This document shows, piece after piece, positions 1 to 6,625 of a stretch of DNA of 64,000 nucleotides (position 1 is the first letter of the stretch; every line of letters starts with the position of its first letter). The position numbers and the translations under genes are program-made. The stretch covers positions 2,541,001 to 2,605,000 of the forward strand of contig NZ_BIFR01000001.1 in assembly GCF_003967535.1 (NCBI RefSeq). The letters are read 5' to 3'. The notes under the pieces are model-generated. The model was given only the letters and a program-made list of their open reading frames with translations. It ran no database searches and was not told the DNA's origin. Origin of the DNA: Tengunoibacter tsumagoiensis. GTDB taxonomy: Bacteria; Chloroflexota; Ktedonobacteria; Ktedonobacterales; Ktedonobacteraceae.

Positions 1-167
1 TTTTGTTACTTTTGCAACTATAGTCGCCTTAAAGACGGCAGGTTGCATTAACTAATTTAACTGAAAAATACTTGTAAAATACAAGCAGTTGAATGAGCTT
101 TGTATGCTGTACCAACTGCTGCTTTACTCAAAGCTGTTTTCATAGCCTTAACTAGTGAGGAAGAGAA

Positions 168-362
168 GTGAATAAAAGAGACAAGTCGAAATATACTATA
201 GCAGCAATTGGTTGCTTTTTAATTAGCCTATCTTGTTTTTTGAGTGCATTGATACTAAAAGCAAACTTCTTTGTTTTTGTTTCTATGCTTTTAGGTGGCA
301 TTTTAGGCTTCATTTTAACTGTTTTTTATAGTTTTTTATTGTTTACATTGAGCCAAAAATAA
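168..362 (+). CDS. small two-helix membrane protein (64 aa)
   Basis: I do not recognise a family. The product is 64 residues with two hydrophobic stretches (about 11-31 and 36-58) and a short basic N-terminus (MNKRDKSK), as in a small inner-membrane hairpin protein. The start is GTG, preceded by a purine-rich GAGGAAGAGAA that can serve as ribosome binding site. It is the first of a run of very small, AT-rich membrane-protein genes interleaved with decayed RHS fragments. Immunity to a secreted toxin is one possible role for such genes, but nothing in this sequence proves it. Confidence 0.55.
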   Translation: MNKRDKSKYTIAAIGCFLISLSCFLSALILKANFFVFVSMLLGGILGFILTVFYSFLLFTLSQK

Positions 363-648
363 TTGGCCTGTGCATGATTGATAGCACTGGTCATGAAGTG
401 AACTGTCATTAGTATCCTCTCTGCTACTATAGCAAGGTACTATTGCTAACAACTAGCAACAAGTAGATATCAACGATTTTGAGAATACTTTTTTGAAGGC
501 TACTAGCTCTGGCTGCTTGAACGATGATGACTTCTCACTTTGGCACAAAAGCCGAATAGGAAGAAATTTATTGTGCATGTGAAATTTTAAGCGTATAGTG
601 AGTAATTATTACCCATATGGAAAGAAAGTTCATCTATAGGAGAGTTTC

Positions 649-1041
649 ATGTTTAGGGAGAGAAGCTTCTTAATTGCTATTATAGCATTCTCTATATTGC
701 TATTCGCTCTTTTAGGATGGTTTGTGTTTCGCCTGACTTCTTTGATGATAGCTTTTGATATAAGCGCTATCGTAATTATCAGCATTTTGGTAGGTGGAGT
801 GTCAAATTTATTGAACTCTCAAAAAAAGGTCAATAGTATGAAAAAGACAACAAAAACGCAGATTGCATTAATGATTGTTGGGGTATTCTTTCTTATAGGA
901 AGCTTGATAGTTCTTTTTCTTCCTTTCAATAACGTAGTTTCAATGAGTCGAAATACTGGTATTGTTCTAACGATCGTGTTGGGTATTATTGGAATGGTAT
1001 TTCTTGCGATTGGTGCATACATTCATCCTGATACTCATTAG
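649..1041 (+). CDS. four-helix membrane protein of unknown function (130 aa)
   Basis: Family not recognised. Four hydrophobic segments lie near residues 7-29, 33-52, 69-91 and 101-123, split by a basic loop (KKVNSMKKTTKTQ) that should be cytoplasmic. The layout looks like two repeats of a two-helix hairpin. An ATG start follows a good AGGAGAG site eight bases upstream. It lies alone between a small membrane gene and the first RHS fragment, in the AT-rich island. Confidence 0.6.
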   Translation: MFRERSFLIAIIAFSILLFALLGWFVFRLTSLMIAFDISAIVIISILVGGVSNLLNSQKKVNSMKKTTKTQIALMIVGVFFLIGSLIVLFLPFNNVVSMSRNTGIVLTIVLGIIGMVFLAIGAYIHPDTH

Positions 1042-1054
1042 ATAATAACTTTCC

Positions 1055-1416
1055 TTGCATTTAATGTTTACAACTGCAGGAATCACCCTGAGCTACAACG
1101 CCCTGAACCAGACCACGAAGAATGGTTCCACCACCTACACCTATAGCGGAACCACCCAGAGCGAGCGGGTTCAGGTCAATAGCGATGGTGGGTTAGGTCT
1201 CACCACCGCGAAGACCTCGGCAGGCTCGACCGAATATGTGTGCTGTAGCTGCGGCCTGCTCAACAACGAATGAACGCCAGACGGCAAGAAGGTTTTCTGA
1301 TACCTGGGAGTATCGCTCTTACTGGTTCAGGAGTTAATGTACTTAGTGGTCTGGTGGGAGTGGGTCTTAGTGGATTAGGAAGTATCGCACTTGATTATCT
1401 TACAAATGCATGTTGA
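1055..1416 (+). pseudogene. RHS/YD-repeat fragment with orphan C-terminal tip
   Basis: The forward frame from 1074 reads like RHS/YD repeat protein (YNALNQTTKNGSTTYTYSG), the repeat used by Rhs and teneurin-type polymorphic toxins. It hits a stop at 1271-1273. About 30 bases later another frame carries a glycine-rich hydrophobic tail (SGLVGVGLSGLGSIALDYL) ending at 1416, which resembles a displaced tip. The first coding part has markedly higher GC than its surroundings. There is no signal peptide and no complete shell, so this is decayed cassette material rather than a working gene. The call as RHS is firm; the link between the two pieces is inferred. Confidence 0.6.
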
Positions 1417-1467
1417 TCGTCTAATATAAAATATTATTAGCGGTTAATTAATAGGAGGATCTTAGCA

Positions 1468-1605
1468 ATGAACATCATAATTGGTAGTGATAGAGCCATT
1501 GGAATAGTAGTTGGTATCATTTTAGCGATTATAATTTTCACTCTCATTGCATCGTTGATTTTTTATATGAATAGAATTGCACAAAGGAGAAAATTAAAAA
1601 AATGA
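1468..1605 (+). CDS. 45-aa single-pass membrane peptide
   Basis: A 45-codon frame with an excellent AGGAGG site seven to nine bases before ATG. The product has one hydrophobic helix (about 11-33), then a strongly basic tail (NRIAQRRKLKK) that should stay in the cytoplasm. No family recognised. It directly follows the first RHS tip fragment, the place where an immunity peptide would lie in a toxin cassette; that role is inference only. Confidence 0.5.
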   Translation: MNIIIGSDRAIGIVVGIILAIIIFTLIASLIFYMNRIAQRRKLKK

Positions 1606-1735
1606 TATGATCTTGATGTTGAGACTAAATGAGTCTATGAGAACGTTTTGAGACGTTTCCTTTAGGCAATGAGTTCCTCGTAATAATGAGAGGGTCGTTG
1701 TAGGAAATGTTATAGGCTGAGAATAGAGTGCCTGT

Positions 1736-2135
1736 ATGATCATCAGGGCTGGCCAGGAAGTCAACGCCGACCCATACTATCCCTACGGCAACATCGTCAG
1801 CCAGCAAGGACAGAGCGGGCTCAACAACCCCTGGAAGCTACTACGATAGCAGCAGCGGCCTGACCAAATTTGGCATTCGCTATTACGATCCTACCCGTTG
1901 TGGGAGATGGACCTGGCGAACGCTAGTGAGGGGGAGCTTACAGGAGACGCTGAAAGGGAAGCCATATGTGTATGCGGATAATAATCTTTCACCTCATCTT
2001 CATCCAATACCTTCAGTACTGCGTATACCAAGTATCAGTATATATATCAATATACATATTAGATCTGGCCTAATCCAACCTCTCTGCTTCAGAGCGTGCA
2101 GTACCTGGACCCGATCACGCATAGTGGCACCTTGA
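1736..2135 (+). pseudogene. degenerate RHS core-domain fragment
   Basis: Two forward frames together spell the conserved end of an RHS shell. The first has [19 protein letters not shown] (about 1763-1825) and stops at 1847-1849. Another frame from about 1835 gives [19 protein letters not shown], the RHS-associated core signature. From 1926 a further frame has [18 protein letters not shown], the stretch that normally leads to the toxin junction. At least two frame changes separate these pieces, so the gene is dead. The following residues look like out-of-frame noise. Confidence 0.65.
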
Positions 2136-2139
2136 CAAC

Positions 2140-2707
2140 CAGTGATAGCTCTAGCGGCAATAGTCTTAACTTTCTGCTGGAGGCGTGCACAAAGAATGGC
2201 AGTAACAGCGTGGCAGAAGACGATACGTATGGCTATGACACAATAACGGCAATGTGACCATCCAGCAGGAACAGAGCGAGCTCAACAAGCCCTGGAAGGA
2301 TGCTAGTGGCTACGATAATAGCAATACCGGCCTGACCAGATTCCGCAAATTGCTCCGACGATCCCATCGTGGGGAGATGGACCCAGCGAACGCCAGTTGG
2401 GAGGGAGCCTGGTAGGAGACGCTGAAAGGGAATCCGTATGGGTATATAGATGATAATCCTGGCAAATGAGGTGGATCCCAATGGAGATGCGCCAATCGAT
2501 GTATGTATTGCAAAGGTTGCAGCTTATACTGGACTAGATGCTCTAAAAGCAATCAACTTTGAAGCTGCGGGTTTAGGGAGCGTTGCTGCTATTGTTGCTG
2601 CACTTACTAAATTAGCCATTAAAGTGAGCAGTAAATTTGTACCAATTCTTGGGTGAATCGTCACCGGTGCACCTATCGTTTGGTTAGTAGCAGATGCTTA
2701 TGCTTAG
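2140..2707 (+). pseudogene. second RHS core fragment plus hydrophobic tip
   Basis: A second broken copy of the RHS core. NNGNVTIQQEQSELNKPW (about 2240-2295) is followed, after frame changes, by a core end near 2430 and NEVDPNG at about 2465-2485, the usual hinge before a variable tip. The tip (2486-2707) is alanine-rich and hydrophobic (AAGLGSVAAIVAALTKLAIK). It is cut by TGA at 2654-2656 where TGG would restore the frame, after which 16 more codons read VTGAPIVWLVADAYA before TAG. This looks like a membrane-active or bacteriocin-like tip, now inactive. Function is inferred. Confidence 0.6.
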
Positions 2708-2826
2708 ACCAGGCAAAATTGTTAAAAAGATGCCTTTTTGGTAGAAATGAGGAGTATTCACTATTTTTGAGTAATCCTCTGTAAGCACCAAAATATAAAA
2801 ATTTGAAGTAAAAGGAGTTCTCAAAT

Positions 2827-3036
2827 ATGCTACAGCGAATTCTTATTAAATATTTTGTATTAGTTGTGGCGATCTTCTGCCTGTTCGAGGGTATTCACAA
2901 TCTCGTCTTTAGCGGAAATAAAGCTTTAGATATAGTTATCGCAAATAGTATAGCTAGTTGGGGCATCTTAGTTTTAGGCGTTCTTTGCTTGATTGGTTTT
3001 ATTGCATTTGTCTTTAAAGATAAATCACTCTTTTAA
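2827..3036 (+). CDS. small two-helix membrane protein (69 aa)
   Basis: ATG start with an AAAAGGAG site nine bases upstream. Two hydrophobic helices at about 7-27 and 41-62, with a short glycine/asparagine loop between, and a charged end (KDKSLF). No family recognised. It sits 120 bases after the second RHS tip fragment. Position and topology would fit an immunity protein for a membrane-active tip, which is a guess. Confidence 0.55.
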   Translation: MLQRILIKYFVLVVAIFCLFEGIHNLVFSGNKALDIVIANSIASWGILVLGVLCLIGFIAFVFKDKSLF

Positions 3037-3212
3037 TTAAAAATAGGTCACTACCAACAGTGATACTGAAAACGCACTAGTGTTGAATATTGAAATCTTT
3101 TGTGCTATTTTGATACGTATCTTGAGGAGGGCATCATGGAAAATGAGGACATCAAAATGTCTAAACAAATGCTAATCTTTTAATTTTCTTCAATAAAAAG
3201 GGAAAAGATAAA
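3037..3212 (+). other. gap with a possible 15-codon frame
   Basis: The only coding hint is ATG at 3136 behind a GAGGAGGG site, giving a 15-codon peptide (MENEDIKMSKQMLIF) that stops at 3181-3183. It may be the start of a truncated gene or a leader peptide for the next gene. Nothing else is visible. Confidence 0.25.
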
Positions 3213-3398
3213 GTGAGAACTTTACCAAATTGCTTTGGAATCTGTAGCTTTATAATTGGCTGTATTTTATTTATATACGTTCTTTTATTAAGGCCATCAC
3301 TTCATTTTTTTGAATACACTCTTTTATATGCTTTAATACCATCAGTCATCTTTATTTGGGTAAAAAAACAAGCTTCATTACTTTTAAGGAGATTTTAA
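3213..3398 (+). CDS. small membrane protein (61 aa)
   Basis: GTG start after AAAAGGGAAAAG. Two hydrophobic stretches (about 7-25 and 33-51), then a lysine/arginine-rich end. No family recognised. It belongs to the array of small membrane genes of the AT-rich island and ends about 55 bases before the next one. Confidence 0.4.
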   Translation: MRTLPNCFGICSFIIGCILFIYVLLLRPSLHFFEYTLLYALIPSVIFIWVKKQASLLLRRF

Positions 3399-3454
3399 GA
3401 GCAGATTTTTTTTTTAAGATATTATTATCTTGCTACGTATCAGGGAGTGATAAC

Positions 3455-3730
3455 ATGGAGCAATTATTCTGGCCCATTTTCATTAGCGTTGTATTATTTT
3501 TTGCACCTTCTATGGTGATAATTCCTCGTTTTTTTCGAATACTCAATTCAAACCTACCAATTAACCTGTACATAGAATTAAGTTACGTATATTTATCAGT
3601 AATCTTTTTAATTATAGTAGGCTATTGTATAGATTATTATGGTCTTAGCACCTGGTACTGGTTTATTGCTATCCTGATCATCGGAATTATTCATGTGCCG
3701 ATATATCGATGGGCAAAAATAAAAAGGTAA
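3455..3730 (+). CDS. three-helix membrane protein (91 aa)
   Basis: The frame is open further upstream to a TTG at 3356, but ATG 3455 has its own GGGAG site and begins right at the first hydrophobic helix, so I chose it. Three transmembrane helices at about 3-25, 38-60 and 67-86, ending in a basic tail (RWAKIKR). No family recognised. Confidence 0.5.
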   Translation: MEQLFWPIFISVVLFFAPSMVIIPRFFRILNSNLPINLYIELSYVYLSVIFLIIVGYCIDYYGLSTWYWFIAILIIGIIHVPIYRWAKIKR

Positions 3731-3767
3731 TTTTCATTTTCTATTGGAGTAAGTATCATCTTTATGA

Positions 3768-4163
3768 ATGTATACAATCTTTTTTGGAGAAGAAAATAAA
3801 GTTCAGATCACAGGAATTACTTTAATTGAGCTGAAAGGTGAATACAATGGCACTAGATTGTACACTTTGTTTGTATGCTTGATTGGCCTTGTATTGTTTA
3901 GCTTATTTTATCTGATGTCAATTATTTTTCATGATTCAGGCTTTGTTAAAGGGATTGGTTTACTACTACTCGTTGAGTATTTTATATTGGCTTTTGTAAA
4001 ACAGGTTTTTGTCAATGAACAAGAAATGATAAATGTGCCATTGAAATACATCATTGCATGGAGGTTTTATGAGGAAATCCTATCGTCGAGCTCCTCGATC
4101 GAAAGCATTTTTTGTAGGGGCCCTTGTAGGAAGCCTTGTAGGAGTTGTATTAACTCTTTCTGA
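3768..4163 (+). CDS. uncertain membrane protein overlapping next gene
   Basis: The frame begins soluble (MYTIFFGEENKVQITG), then has two hydrophobic helices at about 32-52 and 60-80, and runs 95 bases into the next gene in another frame. The last 33 residues (serine- and cysteine-rich) are probably translation of the neighbour's start and not real protein. Either the true stop was lost by a frameshift near 4050 or this is a decayed gene. An overlapping ATG at 3764 in another frame stops after 11 codons. Coding status is doubtful. Confidence 0.3.
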   Translation: MYTIFFGEENKVQITGITLIELKGEYNGTRLYTLFVCLIGLVLFSLFYLMSIIFHDSGFVKGIGLLLLVEYFILAFVKQVFVNEQEMINVPLKYIIAWRFYEEILSSSSSIESIFCRGPCRKPCRSCINSF

Positions 4164-4539
4164 TGTGTTTTTTTCGCAGACCAATTCTATGGATCTGAGT
4201 ATCGTTAGTCTTGCATCATTTGTAGTAGGAATGTTGATTGCGAGAAATGAAAAAACGATCCATAGTGGGAGTATGGCCGGTCTCTGGACAGCATTTTTTG
4301 CTTCTTTGGTTTCCTTTTTTATTGCAGCGTTATTCAATGTTTTACACATACCTACCAGGATTTCATCAACAATACTTGTCTTTGATGGTAATGCGAAGGA
4401 TAATATCACCTTTTTCATTGTAGTTCTTTTAGTGATCATTCTAGCTTCAGGTCTCACTGTTGCTATTGGAGCGGGTGCAGGTGCAATAGGGGGAATAATT
4501 GGGAAGAAATGTTCATCAGCTCAATTTGAACTTATTTAG
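4069..4539 (+). CDS. four-helix membrane protein (156 aa)
   Basis: The start is ATG 4069 with GGAGG five bases upstream; an in-frame TTG at 4054 has no such site. The N-terminus is strongly basic (MRKSYRRAPRSK). Hydrophobic segments follow near 13-33, 40-56, 68-90 and 112-145, and the last is glycine/alanine-rich (AIGAGAGAIGGIIGKK). Topology should place the N-terminus in the cytoplasm. Family not recognised. Confidence 0.6.
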   Translation: MRKSYRRAPRSKAFFVGALVGSLVGVVLTLSDVFFSQTNSMDLSIVSLASFVVGMLIARNEKTIHSGSMAGLWTAFFASLVSFFIAALFNVLHIPTRISSTILVFDGNAKDNITFFIVVLLVIILASGLTVAIGAGAGAIGGIIGKKCSSAQFELI

Positions 4540-4593
4540 ATTATACATTTATTATATGGCTTTGCATAATTAATACTTGGAAGGGAATAATTT

Positions 4594-4911
4594 GTGATAT
4601 TTAACGCAATACTATATGTTGTGCTGGTAGGTGTAGCACTCTTACTCATTTGTTGTTCGGTATTTTTATTCCGTGCTGATCAAAGAGCTGTTAAAAATAA
4701 AAAAAGAAGAGAAAAAAAATGGTATCAACGCTCACAATTTCTAATAGCGATGGGCATTAGTATCATGACAGTAACAATTTTTGTTCGTGTTGTTGTTTTT
4801 AACTTATTTCTTGCGAGTAGTTTAATAATTGATATAATTCTCATTTTTATAGCTATTGTTAATGTTTTGATCGTTGGGTACGCAGTCTATCTTGCAAAAG
4901 AGACACAATGA
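4594..4911 (+). CDS. three-helix membrane protein (105 aa)
   Basis: GTG start, with AAGGGA eight bases before it. One N-terminal helix (3-25), a highly basic cytoplasmic loop rich in Lys/Arg (about 29-44), then two helices (47-70, 74-96). No family recognised. Codon usage is AT-rich like its neighbours. Confidence 0.55.
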   Translation: MIFNAILYVVLVGVALLLICCSVFLFRADQRAVKNKKRREKKWYQRSQFLIAMGISIMTVTIFVRVVVFNLFLASSLIIDIILIFIAIVNVLIVGYAVYLAKETQ

Positions 4912-4974
4912 TCAAGAGAGGGATGGACAATCCCTATTTTTACTCTTTATACCTTGTAAGTTGAAGGAGCAACA

Positions 4975-5163
4975 ATGAAAAATTTGCCTTTTGTGATCTG
5001 CGTCTGTATCGCTATCATTTTAGGGATAGCAGGATTTCTGTATGGTGGGTATGGTCCTTTAGACGCAACTGGCCCCATCCCTCGTTTTTCCTATTTTTTA
5101 GATGGGGCAAGCGTTTTCATGTTTGGAATTGCCTGGTTTGTCCGCAAGCGTAAAACAGGATAA
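4975..5163 (+). CDS. small two-helix membrane protein (62 aa)
   Basis: ATG start with AAGGAG about six bases upstream. Helices at about 5-25 and 38-55 flank a glycine/proline-rich outside loop (GGYGPLDATGPIPRF), and the tail is basic (VRKRKTG). No family recognised. Confidence 0.55.
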   Translation: MKNLPFVICVCIAIILGIAGFLYGGYGPLDATGPIPRFSYFLDGASVFMFGIAWFVRKRKTG

Positions 5164-5246
5164 GAAAATATCTTAAGTGACATTTCAGGTGTTATGCTGA
5201 ATTTTTAAGGAAGTTAGCGTCACTACAAGGAGAAAGGTGTTGTTCT

Positions 5247-5441
5247 ATGAAACCAATATCCAAGCGCAATTTTATATTGATTGTTACTGTCAGTGTAGTA
5301 ATCACTGCTTTTCTTCTTGTTTTGTCTATGATCAATATAACATCAACAACGTACAGAACCTTCGCCCTTACATTTTTGATAGCAATTTTTGGCGCTCTGG
5401 CAGTTTTTTTAATTAATTCAAGGGAAAAATCGTCAAGATAG
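5247..5441 (+). CDS. small two-helix membrane protein (64 aa)
   Basis: ATG start behind a purine-rich AAGGAGAAAGG stretch. Basic N-terminus (MKPISKR), two helices at about 7-27 and 33-55, basic tail. No family recognised. It is the last member of the small membrane-protein array; the DNA downstream returns to average composition. Confidence 0.5.
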   Translation: MKPISKRNFILIVTVSVVITAFLLVLSMINITSTTYRTFALTFLIAIFGALAVFLINSREKSSR

Positions 5442-5871
5442 TTACTCCGATGCCACTCCAATAAGAAACGCCATACGAGTCACTCGCACCACTCCTGATG
5501 AGATCTACGCGACTTCAGAGCATAGTATTGGCGAATTCATTGATGCTGCTCAAATGATCGAATGAGATCTTCTTCATAGAAGCTTATTGTTAGTATTCGC
5601 TAACACATCTTGTGAAGAGTATAAAGAAGCTAGAGCCAATGAGATCGGACCATCAGATCTTCACCACATACGGTTGCTCTCCCCAGGTTTATTTTGAATA
5701 AAAAATGGTGGATCAGCCGTTTCTCGGCAGCCTGCTGGTTGTATTACTTAAAATACGCTTGCTTCTAGGATCATTGCCCTGCTATCATAGAATCTGTCAG
5801 AAGTTTTTGTTTCATGAAGCCTATGATCTGGCGTTTCTAGAAGCTTATGCTACAGATAGAAGGAGCTAACC
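5442..5871 (+). other. non-coding gap with a short orphan reading frame
   Basis: A forward frame without a start codon, from about 5430 to the stop at 5563-5565, reads DATPIRNAIRVTRTTPDEI and then about 19 more plausible residues. Its composition looks protein-like, so it may be the end of a deleted gene. From 5566 to 5871 I see no gene, only short imperfect hairpins and the AAGGAG site of the next gene. Confidence 0.3.
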
Positions 5872-6393
5872 ATGAACACCGATTCAATGATAGATGCTCT
5901 CCGCGCGAGTGGCCCCCATCCAGACCTGGCCAAAGACCTTATGCTCTTTGGCCAGTTTGTTGGTGCCTGGGATGTTGATGTGACCAATATCGCGCCAGAT
6001 GGTACAAAGACGGAATTCAAGGGTGAGTGGCACTTTGGTTGGGTGCTGGAAGGGCGAGCCGTTATGGATGTGTGGATTACCCCTCGCCGTTCGCTACGCA
6101 GTCAGATAGATCCTTACGAATACGGTGCTACCCTGCGCTTCTTTGATCCAGATCTCAAGGCATGGCGTTCAACATGGATTGGACCAGTACGCCACGTCGT
6201 CCGGCCCTTCATCGCACAGCAGGTAGAGGATGAGATCATCCTCGAAGGTAGTTTTACTTCAGACAGCCGTACTCGCTGGATTTTTTCACAGATAACGGAT
6301 ACGAGCTTTCGTTGGCGCAACCTGGAATCCAGCGATAACGGCACAACCTGGGCCATCGTGCAGACAATGGCTGCTCAACGTGCCCATTCATAA
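5872..6393 (+). CDS. DUF1579-like beta-barrel protein
   Basis: 173 residues. After a short helix the pattern FVGAWDVDVTNIAPDGTKTE, then alternating strands with WHFGWVLEGRAV and a closing RWIFSQITDTSFRWR, matches the DUF1579/lipocalin-like fold often found as a stand-alone small-ligand-binding protein. Function in this family is largely unknown. The ATG at 5872 has AAGGAG seven bases upstream. It is monocistronic: a hairpin follows at 6437 and a new promoter at 6529. The family call is by pattern and is moderate. Confidence 0.6.
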   Translation: MNTDSMIDALRASGPHPDLAKDLMLFGQFVGAWDVDVTNIAPDGTKTEFKGEWHFGWVLEGRAVMDVWITPRRSLRSQIDPYEYGATLRFFDPDLKAWRSTWIGPVRHVVRPFIAQQVEDEIILEGSFTSDSRTRWIFSQITDTSFRWRNLESSDNGTTWAIVQTMAAQRAHS

Positions 6394-6436
6394 GAGATCA
6401 TGTTCTGTGACTGCTTCCGTCCTCATGCCCTACTCC

Positions 6437-6474
6437 CCAACCACACTTTAAAAGTAATGAGAGAGTGTGGTTGG
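6437..6474 (+). terminator. hairpin after the DUF1579-like gene
   Basis: Arms CCAACCACACTTT and AGAGTGTGGTTGG pair over 10-12 bp around a 12-base loop, about 45 bases after the stop codon. There is no clean T run, so termination strength is uncertain. Confidence 0.5.
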
Positions 6475-6525
6475 CTGTATGAACATTTTATGGCTATAGA
6501 GATAGGCACGTGGGATTAGCTCATA

Positions 6526-6534
6526 TGCTATAAT
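6526..6534 (+). promoter_or_regulatory. extended -10 promoter element of the cyclase gene
   Basis: TGC-TATAAT at 6526-6534 is a consensus extended -10. No good -35 is seen. The ATG at 6533 overlaps it, so that ATG cannot lie in a transcript started here, which moves the cyclase start downstream. Confidence 0.6.
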
Positions 6535-6625
6535 GAGTGGGCATGTTCATACCTATGAACGTTGTTTGCTTGTCTTCGTGTTTGGCAATCCCCAAAGGTA
6601 CTGTGCAAGAGATGGAGTTATTGGT

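Noticed and set aside
3764..3799. ATG at 3764 as start of the uncertain membrane gene
   Set aside because: It stops after 11 codons; only the frame from 3768 stays open.
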